Positions 1-9,714 of a stretch of DNA of 64,000 nt are shown piece after piece. The position numbers were made by a program, and so were the translations under genes. The stretch spans positions 742,034-806,033 of the forward strand of contig NW_005179249.1 in the NCBI RefSeq assembly GCF_000350225.1, written 5' to 3'. The notes under the pieces were generated by a model, which worked only from the letters and a program-made list of their open reading frames with translations, was not told where the DNA came from and did no database searches. Position 1 is the stretch's first letter. Each line of letters opens with the position of its first letter. Origin of the DNA: Chondrus crispus (Eukaryota > Rhodophyta > Florideophyceae > Gigartinales > Gigartinaceae).

Positions 1-2196
1 AGCCCTGAGTCGGACGTCGGCTTTGCCGAAGCCACTACGCTGGACCCTGCCGCTGCCCTCTCAATCGACTTCGACGCCCCTGAGGTGCCGGAAGAGCCTG
101 AGGTGCCGGAGGAGACCGTCGATCCGTTCCGCACCAAAGCGGGAAAACCCATTATCAAGGACGGTATGGGGCCCCCGTTGGAGTCCTTCCGCCTGTCGCC
201 ACGCACCATACAGATGCTTAAGAAGAATGACATTACGCACACGACCGAGGTGCAGGCTGGCACATTTGATCTGCTTTTTGAGGGCAAGGATATTATTGCA
301 AAGTCACGCACGGGGACAGGGAAGACGCTCGCTTTTGGGCTTCCGATCATGGAACGCCTGGCGATCATTCGGAAGGAGCGTGGCGGACCCAAGCCGAGAG
401 GTGAAGGCCCGGGATGCATTGTACTCGCGCCGACGCGCGAGCTTGCGAAGCAAGTGTCCAGGGAGATGTCTCACTTGGGGCAAGGGCTTGGCTTGTCTGT
501 CGAGTGCTTCTATGGCGGTGTTGGTTACGGGCCGCAGGAGAACGCATTAAGGAGGGGTGTGGATGTCGTCGTAGGAACACCGGGAAGGATCATGGACCAC
601 TTGAACAAGGGCAATTTAAGGCTCGATAATATCTCGTTTGCCGTTCTTGATGAAGCAGATGAGATGCTTAGTATGGGTTTTGCACAGGACGTCGAGACGA
701 TATTTGAGACGCTGCCGCCTGAGAATGAACGTCAGGTGATCTTGTTTTCAGCGACAGTGCCACGGTGGGTGAAGAACCTTGCCTCCCAGTTCCAGAAGAA
801 GGACGTTGTGACGTTTGATGCTGTTACATCCGGCTCTATGGCGTCAACGACAGTGCGTCACTGCGCCGTGCGCGTGCCAGAGCGAGATGAGGCACGAGCG
901 GGACTGCTGGCGGATGTGATTGCAGTGCATAGCCAGGGAAGGTGTGAGGACACAATCAAGCGTGGACCGAGTCGTGCGATCGTTTTCACGGAGACCAAAC
1001 GTGAGGCGGACGAGCTCGCTACGTCTGGGTCACTGGATGGATGTGGAGCGGCAGTTTTACACGGAGATGTCTCACAAAAGCAGAGAGAAGTGACGCTGAG
1101 CCAGTTTAGGCAGGGACAGTTTCAGGTGCTGGTGGCGACAGACGTGGCGGCTCGTGGGCTGGATATCTCCGGTGTGGACGTTGTGATTCAGTATCGCGTC
1201 CCGAATGATGCGGAAAGCTACATTCATCGTGCGGGGCGTACCGGGCGTGCTGGGAAGTCTGGGACTGCTGTAGTGATGTACTCCGACCGTGAAAGTCGTA
1301 ACCTTCGCAATCTCGAGCGCGAATGCAGGATCCGGTTTGACATGGAAGTGGCGCCAGCTCCGGAAACGGCATTGGAAGCGGCCGTGAACGTTGCGCTCGA
1401 CAACATATCTGGAGTAGATGAGCGCGTGATCAAGCATCTACTGCCTCGAGCAGAAGAAATGCTTGCATCTGGCGCTGAGGATACGGCGGAGAAGCTGGCG
1501 GCGATTCTGGCGATTGCTGGGCGACGGACTCGACTCGAAGACCGAAGCATCCTAAGTGGGGAGAAGGGTATGCGGACTGTTGTGGTGTCTGGGGAACGGG
1601 AAATCTCGCCTGGGTTGGCGATGAGGTTCATCTCGGACCTAGCGCGAGCGGCGGAGACGGAGAGCCGTGTGGGCCTGATCCGGATGTGCAGGGATGGAAG
1701 CGCGGTGGTTGACGTAATTTCCGACGCGGCACTAGGGCTGGTGGGAGCGAGTGAGAAACTCGGGGAGGATGCGGAGATTAAGTTGCGTGTGGCGTCCGGG
1801 GTGCCGCAGTTGAAGGAGATTGAGAGAAGGGGCGGTGGAAGGTTTGACCGAAGGGGTGGCGGTGGCCGGTCCGGCGGAGGCGGCGGGCGGTATGATCGAA
1901 ACGGCGGTGCTAGAAGAGGGTCTTACAGGAGTGACAGTCGTGACAGTCGTGGTGGTGGAGGTGGAGGTGGATATGGAAGGAGAGACGGCGGTGGAGGTGG
2001 ATATCAGCGACGAGAGAGCGGGTATGGAAGAAGAGATGGCGGGTATAGTGGCGGCAGGAGGGATAGTGGAGGGTACGGGGGAGGGCAGGGAGGAGGAGGG
2101 TATAGTGGCGGTGGCGGCGGCGGTGGGTACCAGGGGCGGGGCAGAAATTCTGGGGGCGCGAGGAGAAGCGCCGACTTTTTGAGCGACGACTTCTAG
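1..2196 (+). CDS. DEAD-box ATP-dependent RNA helicase with GUCT domain and RGG tail (5' end outside window)
   Basis: The frame is open to the left edge (no stop, no ATG), so the gene begins outside the window. ATP-dependent RNA unwinding is read from the full motif set. Counting from the Val codon at 85, Walker A SRTGTGKT is near residues 74-81, PTREL near 116, TPGR near 165, DEAD at 189-192, SAT near 222, TDVAARGLD near 352 and HRAGRTGR at 381-388. A GUCT-type RNA-binding domain follows (about 500-590), then a Gly/Arg/Tyr-rich RGG tail to the stop. This order is known from the DDX21/Gu and plant RH3/RH7 group, which acts in nucleolar or plastid ribosome biogenesis. The targeting leader is not visible, so plastid, mitochondrial or nucleolar location cannot be decided. 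The gene is followed after about 350 bp by the NC2-alpha gene on the same strand. Confidence 0.93.
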   Translation, partial: SPESDVGFAEATTLDPAAALSIDFDAPEVPEEPEVPEETVDPFRTKAGKPIIKDGMGPPLESFRLSPRTIQMLKKNDITHTTEVQAGTFDLLFEGKDIIAKSRTGTGKTLAFGLPIMERLAIIRKERGGPKPRGEGPGCIVLAPTRELAKQVSREMSHLGQGLGLSVECFYGGVGYGPQENALRRGVDVVVGTPGRIMDHLNKGNLRLDNISFAVLDEADEMLSMGFAQDVETIFETLPPENERQVILFSATVPRWVKNLASQFQKKDVVTFDAVTSGSMASTTVRHCAVRVPERDEARAGLLADVIAVHSQGRCEDTIKRGPSRAIVFTETKREADELATSGSLDGCGAAVLHGDVSQKQREVTLSQFRQGQFQVLVATDVAARGLDISGVDVVIQYRVPNDAESYIHRAGRTGRAGKSGTAVVMYSDRESRNLRNLERECRIRFDMEVAPAPETALEAAVNVALDNISGVDERVIKHLLPRAEEMLASGAEDTAEKLAAILAIAGRRTRLEDRSILSGEKGMRTVVVSGEREISPGLAMRFISDLARAAETESRVGLIRMCRDGSAVVDVISDAALGLVGASEKLGEDAEIKLRVASGVPQLKEIERRGGGRFDRRGGGGRSGGGGGRYDRNGGARRGSYRSDSRDSRGGGGGGGYGRRDGGGGGYQRRESGYGRRDGGYSGGRRDSGGYGGGQGGGGYSGGGGGGGYQGRGRNSGGARRSADFLSDDF

Positions 2197-2262
2197 AGGA
2201 ATTAAGGAAAATGAGTTTTTGTTTGTTTTGTTAACGTTAAAAAGGAATGCTGTATCGGCGAA

Positions 2263-2269
2263 TACTGTA
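2263..2269. promoter_or_regulatory. TACTGTA heptamer between helicase and NC2-alpha gene
   Basis: One copy of a heptamer that recurs upstream of several genes in this window. It lies 281 bp before the NC2-alpha start codon and 67 bp after the helicase stop. A regulatory role is inference from recurrence only. Confidence 0.25.
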
Positions 2270-2378
2270 TCGAAATTGTGCACGTGTACAGGTGTTGACT
2301 GGAGGAGCGGGTAGAATTACAGCGGGGCAAAGGGCAAAGGGAGACTTACACGAGTGGCAAGGATGACGGGGAGTGGGA

Positions 2379-2407
2379 GGTGTGGCGGTGTGGCGGTGTG
2401 GCGGTGT
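2379..2407 (+). repeat. Octamer tandem repeat (GGTGTGGC)n upstream of NC2-alpha
   Basis: Three perfect copies of GGTGTGGC plus a partial fourth. The repeat lies just upstream of the TATA box of the NC2-alpha gene. A similar octamer array (GGTGTTGA/C) sits upstream of the acyl-ACP/CoA synthetase at 23247-23278. Confidence 0.8.
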
Positions 2408-2430
2408 TTCAGGGAGGGGAAAGTGCGGTG

Positions 2431-2437
2431 TATAAAA
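2431..2437 (+). promoter_or_regulatory. TATA box of NC2-alpha gene
   Basis: TATAAAA 107 bp before the ATG at 2544. Transcription starting about 30 bp downstream, near 2461-2467, would skip the out-of-frame ATG at 2450 and leave a leader of about 80 nt. Confidence 0.55.
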
Positions 2438-2543
2438 CGAGGCGCGCCCATGCTTTCGCGGGGTGCCAGCCGCCCCCACCCGGCGAAGCGGGCAAGGCTC
2501 AAAAACTGGAAATTTTTGAATTCCCCGTTCGGCACTGTAAGCG

Positions 2544-3125
2544 ATGGGCCGACGCAAGGGGACGTCCGCCTTTCCGGTGGCGCGCATCAAGAAGATGATG
2601 CAGTCGGACGAGGAAGTGGGCAAGATCGCCACCGTCACGCCGGTCCTGGTCGCCAAGGCCCTCGAGTGCATGATGGAGGACGTGCTCCGCGAAGCCGCAG
2701 ACGTCGCCCGCGAGCGCCACACGCGCACCGTCACCCCGCTCCACCTCAAGACCTGCGTCGCGCGCAACGACGCCTTCGACTTCCTGCGCCCCATCGTCCG
2801 GCACGTCAGCGGCGACGAGGGTAAGCGCGCACGCTCGCCGGCCGACCGCCGCGCCGCCCGCGCGGAGGCCGGCAGCGCCGCCGCCGCCGAGCCGAAGAAG
2901 CGCCGCGTTGCCGCCGCAGACAAGCCGGACACCGACGACGTCGTCGCCCCGCCTGCGCCGCCCGCGCCGCCCGCACCCGACCAGCACCCGCAACACCACC
3001 CAGTCGACGATAACTATGATGAGGAGGACAACTATGACGAGGACGAGGACGACGACGCCGCCCAGCCACAGCCTCAGCCACCACAAAGTAAAGAGCGCGT
3101 GTCCGTGCACGCGCTCTTGTCTTAG
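2544..3125 (+). CDS. Negative cofactor 2 alpha (DRAP1-like histone-fold transcription regulator)
   Basis: 193 residues starting MGRRKG. Residues about 8-95 form a histone fold of the CBF/NF-Y/NC2-alpha type: FPVARIKKMM, DEEVGKIATVTPVLVAKALE, and a third helix with TVTPLHLKTCV. NC2-alpha pairs with NC2-beta (Dr1) on TBP-bound promoters and blocks or tunes TFIIA/TFIIB entry. After the fold come a basic stretch with a likely nuclear signal (EPKKRRV near 117), a Pro-rich linker and an acidic tail rich in D, E, N and Y, a layout seen in DRAP1 proteins. CHRAC/Pol-epsilon-type histone-fold subunits are the alternative, but the start region and acidic tail favour NC2-alpha. A TATA box at 2431 and an ATG with no in-frame upstream start support this start. 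A GTAAGC at 2821, directly after the fold, resembles a splice donor, but the frame stays open. Confidence 0.85.
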   Translation: MGRRKGTSAFPVARIKKMMQSDEEVGKIATVTPVLVAKALECMMEDVLREAADVARERHTRTVTPLHLKTCVARNDAFDFLRPIVRHVSGDEGKRARSPADRRAARAEAGSAAAAEPKKRRVAAADKPDTDDVVAPPAPPAPPAPDQHPQHHPVDDNYDEEDNYDEDEDDDAAQPQPQPPQSKERVSVHALLS

Positions 3126-3353
3126 CCCGAATTGTAAATGCACGGCCTTCCACTCTGTCAGCCGGGCAGGCTTACAGCCGCCCGCGATACCGCGCGTCTT
3201 TCTCTCCGTCCCGATCGCCATGCGCGATCTCCTTCGTAGTGGCCATCGCCACCGATTCGCCACACCTCCCACGCACCTCGCTCTCTTCCCCTACGCACGC
3301 ACGCCTGCTTCCACTCGGCGCGGACGGCTCTCCCGCTTGCACTTGCGCGCGAC

Positions 3354-3687
3354 ATGGGCGGCGACGGACGCTTCCCGTACCCTAAGGAGGTGTGGTCGCC
3401 TTCCGGCGGGTGGTGGGCGTTTCCGCGCGCGTGGCGTGCCAATACCGCCGCCGCTTTCGTTCTCACCGCCGCCTTGTGCGTCCCCGTGTTTTACCTGTCG
3501 GAGAGCAAAATGGTACGTCCCCATCCCGCCCCACCACTTGCTGCCGCACTTGTAGCGGAAGCTAACGCTCCGCCTTGAGTCAACTCCCGCCTGTATCATG
3601 CGTCCACCGCGTCGCGAGTAGGTGCGCCACGGAAACCCCAAGGTCCGCATTCCCTGGCGCCCGGGGCTGAAGGTCGACGACGAATAG
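3354..3687 (+). CDS. Small single-pass membrane protein, two exons (join 3354..3512, 3622..3687)
   Basis: I predict a 74-residue protein from two exons. Exon 1 starts at the ATG at 3354 and reads MGGDGRFPYPKEVWSPSGGW, then a membrane segment (about residues 31-48, NTAAAFVLTAALCVPVFYL). It meets a GTACGT donor at 3513. A 109-bp intron with CTAAC at 3562-3566 as a possible branch site ends in GTAG at 3621. Exon 2 begins VRHGNPKVRIPW and stops at TAG 3685-3687 with a polar, charged tail. Unspliced, the frame would end in low-quality sequence at 3578. The layout (short N-terminus with P-KEVWSPSGGWW, one TM, basic-polar tail) resembles small accessory subunits of mitochondrial complex I, but this is recall, not proof. 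It lies tail to tail with fumarase, 69 bp apart. It is the only intron I can support in the window. Confidence 0.6.
3513..3621 (+). other. Predicted spliceosomal intron (109 bp)
   Basis: Donor GTACGT, acceptor GTAG, possible branch CTAAC 55 nt before the acceptor. Removal joins two exons that read as one small membrane protein and keeps frame. Confidence 0.55.
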
Positions 3688-3756
3688 CCTTTGGCGCGGA
3701 ATAAACGCCGACCGCAACGCTTGTGGTCAAAATCGTTTTAGTCTTTGCTACCTAGC

Positions 3757-5271
3757 CTACTTGGGGCCGATCATGTTTGCGGGCACCACCACCTCGTCAA
3801 ATCTTTCCCCGGTCATCCCGTGCTCGATCGCCGAGGCGCGCAGCGTCATTCCCTTTTCGTGCGCATGCTTAGCGATCTTGGCCGCCTTGTCGTATCCGAT
3901 CTCGCTGTTGAGCGCTGTCACCAGCATCAGGCTGCTGTTCAGCAGCTCGTTAACGCGCCCCTCGTCCACTTGCAACCCGGCCACGCAGTTTTTCCGGAAG
4001 GACTCTGCCGAGTCAGCGAGCAGCCGTACGCTGTGCAGCGCATTGTAGATCATCAGAGGTTTAAACACGTTGAGCTCAAAGTGCCCATTCATCCCTCCCA
4101 CTGTCACAGCCACGTGATTTCCGACCACTTGCGCGCACGCCATTGTCACCGCCTCACACTGCGTCGGGTTCACTTTGCCCGGCATGATCGAACTCCCGGG
4201 TTCGTTGGGCGGTAGTTTCAGCTCGCCCAGCCCGCATCGCGGTCCGGATCCCAGCATCCGGATGTCATTCGCGATCTTCATCACCCCCGTCGCTGCCCCA
4301 TTGAGTGCCCCGCTCGTCGCCACCACCGCGTCGTGCGACGCTAGCGCCTCGAACTTGTTCTGCGCCGACGTGAACGGCAGTCCTGTGAGCAGCGCCACCT
4401 TGTCCGCCACCTGTTCTGCAAACCCGACCGGCGCGTTGAGCCCCGTGCCGACTGCCGTCCCGCCGATGGCCAGCTCGTATACATCTGGCAACGTTGTTTC
4501 GATCCGCGTCACGGCCTGGCGTAGCTGACGCACGTAGCCCGAAAACTCCTGCCCGACTGTCAGGGGGGTGGCGTCCATGCAGTGCGTGCGCCCGATCTTG
4601 ATGATGGTGTCAAACTCGCGCGCCTTGGCGTCAAACTCATTTGCAAGGGCAGTAAGGGATGGGATGAGATGAGAGGTGACCTCGCGGGCGAGCGCTATGT
4701 GCATGGCCGTGGGAAAGGTGTCGTTGGAGGACTGGCTTTTGTTGACGTGATCGTTCGGGTGGACGGGAGACTTGGAGCCCAATTCGCCGCCCAGCATTTC
4801 GATGGCACGGTTGGACACCACCTCGTTCACGTTCATGTTGGACTGGGTACCGGAGCCTGTCTGCCAAACGACGAGGGGGAAGTGATCGTCCAGCTTTCCG
4901 GATGAGACCTCACGGGCGGCAGCTTGAATGGCCTCTGCGAGCGAAGGGTCAAGGCCGAAGCTGCTGTTGACGAAGGCCGTGGCTTCCTTGAGGACGCCGA
5001 AGGCGTGGATGACGGGGGTGGGCATACGGTCAGTGGAGCGGCAAATGTCAAAGTTGGTGAGCGAGCGCTGTGTTTGGGCGCCCCAGTAGCGGGAGGTGGG
5101 CACGTCGACAGGGCCCATGGTGTCGGTTTCGGTGCGTGTAGAGGAGGTCATAGTGGTGCGGGTGGCGTGAAGGGCGCGCGTGGTGAGGGCAGAGAGGGGG
5201 GAAAGGGCGGTTAGAGGGCGGCGGAGTTGGTGCAGCGGGACGCTGTGGAGGAAGGCTAGGCCGCGGATCAT
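3757..5271 (-). CDS. Fumarate hydratase class II, mitochondrial
   Basis: Catalyses fumarate + water to L-malate in the TCA cycle. The protein has 504 residues from the ATG at 5271; an upstream in-frame extension to 5340 has no ATG. The first 40 or so residues ([20 protein letters not shown] onward) are Arg-, Ser- and Leu-rich with no acids, as in a mitochondrial presequence. The core starts near [20 protein letters not shown]. Visible family motifs are [24 protein letters not shown], the substrate-loop region [13 protein letters not shown], and the fumarase/aspartase signature [11 protein letters not shown], whose first Ser is the catalytic base. The length matches homotetrameric FumC-type enzymes. 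The CM in THCMDAT departs from the common TQ or LQ, but LM is known in actinobacterial FumC, so I do not read it as a defect. A separate cytosolic form could start at an internal Met (MTSS or MGPV). Confidence 0.95.
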   Translation of the reverse strand: MIRGLAFLHSVPLHQLRRPLTALSPLSALTTRALHATRTTMTSSTRTETDTMGPVDVPTSRYWGAQTQRSLTNFDICRSTDRMPTPVIHAFGVLKEATAFVNSSFGLDPSLAEAIQAAAREVSSGKLDDHFPLVVWQTGSGTQSNMNVNEVVSNRAIEMLGGELGSKSPVHPNDHVNKSQSSNDTFPTAMHIALAREVTSHLIPSLTALANEFDAKAREFDTIIKIGRTHCMDATPLTVGQEFSGYVRQLRQAVTRIETTLPDVYELAIGGTAVGTGLNAPVGFAEQVADKVALLTGLPFTSAQNKFEALASHDAVVATSGALNGAATGVMKIANDIRMLGSGPRCGLGELKLPPNEPGSSIMPGKVNPTQCEAVTMACAQVVGNHVAVTVGGMNGHFELNVFKPLMIYNALHSVRLLADSAESFRKNCVAGLQVDEGRVNELLNSSLMLVTALNSEIGYDKAAKIAKHAHEKGMTLRASAIEHGMTGERFDEVVVPANMIGPK

Positions 5272-5493
5272 GGCAAGCGAAGGACGTGGAGAAGGGCGAA
5301 GGTGAGGGCAGGGAGATGGCGGATGAAGTTTCAATGTCACGATGCTGCAGGAGCGGGGAGCAAAGAGACTGTGTTAACGGCGGTGCAATGCGGGAACGCG
5401 ATTGGCTCGGATAGGTCTGTGGAACGTAGTGGGGGACCAAGCACAGTATTGTGCATCTCAATGCGATTTCGCGAAATCCACCATGTCGTGTGG

Positions 5494-5500
5494 TACTGTA
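5494..5500. promoter_or_regulatory. TACTGTA heptamer upstream of fumarase
   Basis: Lies 223 bp before the fumarase ATG. Part of the recurring motif set described in the findings. Confidence 0.25.
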
Positions 5501-8500
5501 GTGAACGGCATCCCTTTACGCGCCTCGAGGTGGCTTTAGCAGATAACGAAGACGCTCTTCGTTGTTGTTGTGCAGCCACGTGCTCAAAACGATACTTAAA
5601 CTATGCTTGCACTGATTGGATTGATGTAGTGCTCCTTGCTCCTTGTTTGTTTTGGTAAGATTATGGTGGATTATTTCAACCTCTGTACAAGGTCTCATAC
5701 AAATTGACTCTCCTTTCCGACTTTGGACGTCTATTTTGGACGTCTATCTCCTTCAACAGAGTTTCCTTTTGTTCAATCCCCAAACTAGATTGCGAAAGAC
5801 TACATTCGAGGATAAGCCCAGCAGAATCCTTTTCCCATCAAGAGCTCTTGGACCTGCCATTCCAGAGAGTACACCTGCCTCGATGCGAAGATACCTGACC
5901 TATGGGATACTGGAAGAAGCACCAGATACCCACACTCGATCACTTCGAACAGTTCACATGTGCATTTAGTCACCGCTTTGCGCCATATCAAAACTATTGG
6001 CGAACCTACTGCCCTGTGCAACCCTGTTCCACGTCATCACAGAGGCTAATGAGAACCTCCCTCACAGAAGCCCTGAAGCCTCTCTATATATCCCATGCCC
6101 TACAGCATGAATCTTCGACTTTATTTTCAGATATGAGACGGGGACCAGGCACATGTTCGAAGGGTAGTACACCATGGGCCGACTCCTCCCCGATTAAACA
6201 AGCACCAGCACCACTCCACCCAGATATGAACACCCTGCCTGCAACATGCCGCCTTCATGCTATCGAAATAGTCAGTTAACCTGCACCTGCATCAACAGAG
6301 CTCTAATCACAGAGCCCCCAGACGAACAACCAGCTCATTCATCCATAACTCACCCTCACCGTTCGCGGCAAGACTTCCTTCCTGTGCATCCGGAGAGAGC
6401 CTGTACGTCCACGTCCAGCGGCTTTCGCACCCCGCTCGCCTCTCAATGCAGACCCATCAAGCCATGCCACAACCTTCGTATAACCGAGCAACCGTCTATA
6501 TGACAGAAATCGAGATGCGTTTACGCTTCGAACGAAGAGATGCGCAGTGATTCACTCGCTGCTGTCCTAGATTCAATGCCCTGTCACCACGGTACCGTGA
6601 GGATCCGTGCTCCGTGCGTTTGGACAGCTCACAGAGAACAACAATGCCGGAATCGACGCAAGGGCAACTCGGCCTATGTTTGCGATGTCGCTCGCTCTAC
6701 TAGCGCTATCTTTCGCGCTCACATCGGCTCTGCGCATTCTTTTCGGAGAAGATCAGGAGCTTCCGTAGGACTCTGTATCGGACTGCCGAGTCGCTACTAG
6801 AGTGGTTCGCCGGATGGATATGGTCATGTTTTTACATGGGTTGTTCAGTTGAAGGTTGGTCAGCATCGATGCATCACAGGGGTGTCGTGGGTAGGTGCCC
6901 ATGGCATGCATTCCAGCTCATTAAGTTATTGTGTGGCATCCTACGTGATGACTGACATAGTTGCTATCTATTCCCCAGATGGAGGACCATATCACAATGA
7001 CATTATGCCCAAAAGAGGAGGGAGAGCTCGCTAGCTTGTAAGGTATGATGGCTTTCCGGTCCGCTTGATAGTATACACGAGTTGAAAACGTATGCCGGGG
7101 TCGATGAGATGAGGGTAGATCCTTTGACTCAGTATCGAGATGCAGAAAGGGGTTGGTGCGGTGGCCATTAAGCTACGTACTGGTACGCAGCGCCTTGATG
7201 GGGCGTTGAGCCGATGGTGTCAACTGGTCTATCTGGAAACTTTGGTTGCCTGTGTAGATGCAGCAAGGCGAAGAGGCGAAACTGTGAGAAGTTGTTCAAA
7301 ACGACGTTTGGGTACCTACCATTTAGCTACAATGAGGCGCGACGACACAAGGTGCATCTTAATGCAAGCCATTAGTCAACTTACATATCCAAAGCAATGG
7401 GCCTTAAGTCCTGCGATTCCTCAGACAAGGTTGTCGAGCTGGGAAGTGAGGGGAGGAACCGGGCCTTGTGAATGCGCATATTGATTTCCAGTTTGGTTAT
7501 GAAGTTGGCGGAGCAATCGCGACTTTTCTGAAGCATGCGGCAGAAGGCGCCCATGTTGCGTGCAGAAGGCTGTGTGTTAAGGGGAAAAGGGTTGAGGAGG
7601 CGAGAGGAAGAAGAAGAAGGCGAGTTGTGAAAGTAGCAAGTACTTCTGGAGGAGGACTAGCCCCTTGCCTGCCGAACGCGGGGCTTGATGTCTTTATAGC
7701 GTTTGGCATATGAGATGGCTCAGTGAGAGACGCGGTCTTAAGGTCTGGGTGGCAGCCGTAGTTGCTCATGAAGATGCGACATGTCGCAGCGTGTCCTTCC
7801 GGTGAATGGCTGGAAAAGAGGACGGTGAGCATCGGTCATAAAAAATGCATAGGCACAAGATGCAGCCGCGGAGAGAGGATGGACCTCGTGAGAGCAAGGC
7901 TGTGGCAACGGAGGGATGCTCTTCGCAACCTATTTTCTCTTTGAGTGTACACATGATCATGGCCTCTTAAAAGTGCAAGAAGATATTGGGCAGAGGCCGG
8001 TGGCACGAAAGAGCCAGCAAATAGATATTTTTAGGGTTATTTCAGAGCCGCCTTCTCTTTTGGTTTAGTGGAGGTCATGTTTAATGCACATTCCGGAACT
8101 GTCTTGGGCGTGCGCTGTACACAGCCGTGCGCTGTTGACACTGACTGTACTTGTGGAAGAAGACTGTCGCCACTGGCCCAAGAATATATGAGTGCACCAT
8201 GTACAGTGCAGTGCGGGCAACAATACACCTCTTTCTTTTCAAAAAAGCTCATCAGAGCACCCCTTGCATCGTCCTCCATATTTCTATGACGTGGGAAAAC
8301 CTTTTTTACCGCCTCATCTTCTCTCGCTTTTTCCATACAGGCCGCACCAAACATGCCATGGCAACGTGGTGCCCCCTCCCATTGCCTTTCCCTCAGTGGA
8401 TCACAGTAAACCATCGTTCACAACGACCCCCATGGAGCAGTGCCTTTCCCAACCGCAGTTGCCACTGTGCCGATGGCGCAGTAGGGGAGGGAGGCCGATT

Positions 8501-8557
8501 TTTCACAGGGAGTCAGTAACATGGGCGCATGCAGCATTTTCCACATACTTCGCTTTC

Positions 8558-8581
8558 GGGGGGGGGGGGGGGGGGGGGGGG
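8558..8581 (+). repeat. G24 homopolymer
   Basis: An uninterrupted run of 24 G. It could form a G-quadruplex on this strand and would be C24 on the other. The length in the assembly is unreliable for such runs. Confidence 0.9.
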
Positions 8582-9201
8582 TTGAGGCGGTTTGGTTTGA
8601 GATAGCTGCGTGTCTAACATGCTGTTGTCGGCAATCATGAAACAAGCGCGTGTTTCGTAAGTAGGCCGCCAGCGATGACAGCCGTCTGGATCCGCCTACG
8701 GCGACTATATGCACCTGCAGAGCTCTATGAACCTACATCTGAAAGTTTAATTCATATCTTCGTGAGAACTTGTCCTGTTGTACTACGCACAAACAGTAGT
8801 CAGACGAGCATCTCCTGTCAATACAACTGCACGTTTTTATGTTTTTGTGAAATAGCTATTTGCAGAGGACGGAGTCTCGTGCAACACCGCATTCTACCCC
8901 CCTCATCGGCACGCCAATTAAAACACTTGACGGGATGGATACCATACAATAGTTCATCTCTAAACTCCAAAGCTGTGGGGCAAAACAACAGTATAAGCCA
9001 TTCTTGGCTTTGCATGAGCGGCAAGATCCGAGAATTCATTTTTCAACTTTCCTAATAGCAGATACCCTGAAACTTTCAAACAACTACATATCGACTCTCA
9101 GGAAACTAAAACTTTGCACTGGCCCAAGAGCAGGTGCTGAGGCAACGATGTTGACCGAAACGTGGAGATGAGCAGGGCAGCACCACATCAGAGAAAATAT
9201 C

Positions 9202-9714
9202 TTACAACTCGAGGAATTCTAAGCCTGTCTCTGCGCAGAAGCGCAGCGCCTTTTTGCTTCCTTTGAAAACCGATTTCAAACCTTGGCCTCCAACTTTCCC
9301 GGCGACCGACGCTGGAGGCATGCCGTACATGGGTGGCCGCGAAGACCCTGCAGATGGAAAGTGGGGAGGCGGTATGTAGTCTCGCTGACGATGCTTTTGG
9401 CGATGGCGAGAAGGACTGTCGTCGTCAAAATACGTTCCCGGCGGATAGTCCCCGTCTGATAAGGCCTTGGTAGTCTTCTTTCGCGATGAACTCTCAGTCT
9501 TTCTAGACTTTGATTGAGAAGCACTGCCTTGCTTTGCTTTCTCTCGTGAAGAAGAATTCGAGGAATGTGGCTTTGAGGTCTTTGTTGAAGAAGACGACTT
9601 CGACGTGTTCTTTGACGGCGGCTTTGACTTAGAGCTTTTCGAACGCGAGGACGCGCTGCTACTTTTCCTGGGCGACGAAGACTTACTCTTTGAGCGAGAG
9701 GAGGTGGGGGCCAT
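9202..9714 (-). CDS. Ser/Lys/Arg-rich basic protein, unknown function
   Basis: 170 residues from the ATG at 9714 (MAPTSSRSKSK); the frame is open further upstream but without support. Residues about 4-95 are almost wholly Ser, Lys, Arg and Thr (SRSKSKSSSPRKSSSAS and the like), resembling an RS-like or histone-H1-like disordered tail. The C-terminal 75 residues are different: a YPPGTYFDDDSPSRHR acidic/basic patch, a Pro-rich DYIPPPHFPSAGSSRPP segment, then GGQGLKSVFKGSKKALRFC to the end. I recognise no family. The strong composition bias over a long frame with an ATG argues for a real gene, possibly nuclear. Low-complexity chance ORF remains possible. Confidence 0.5.
   Translation of the reverse strand: MAPTSSRSKSKSSSPRKSSSASSRSKSSKSKPPSKNTSKSSSSTKTSKPHSSNSSSREKAKQGSASQSKSRKTESSSRKKTTKALSDGDYPPGTYFDDDSPSRHRQKHRQRDYIPPPHFPSAGSSRPPMYGMPPASVAGKVGGQGLKSVFKGSKKALRFCAETGLEFLEL

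Larger units (their letters stand above)
5341..9201. other. Non-coding stretch between fumarase and Ser/Lys-rich gene
   Basis: About 3.9 kb. Open frames here are short, overlap one another on both strands and show no recognisable domain or coding-like composition. The only structures I can point to are the TACTGTA heptamer near the fumarase promoter and the G24 run at 8558-8581. Confidence 0.6.

Noticed and set aside
1732..2283. Long minus-strand frame opposite the helicase RGG tail
   Set aside because: It is the antisense reading of a Gly-rich codon repeat (Ser/Thr/Pro-rich product) and has no independent support.
2821..3125. GTAAGC at 2821 in NC2-alpha as an intron donor
   Set aside because: The frame stays open and continues into a basic and acidic tail typical of DRAP1; no matching acceptor improves the protein.
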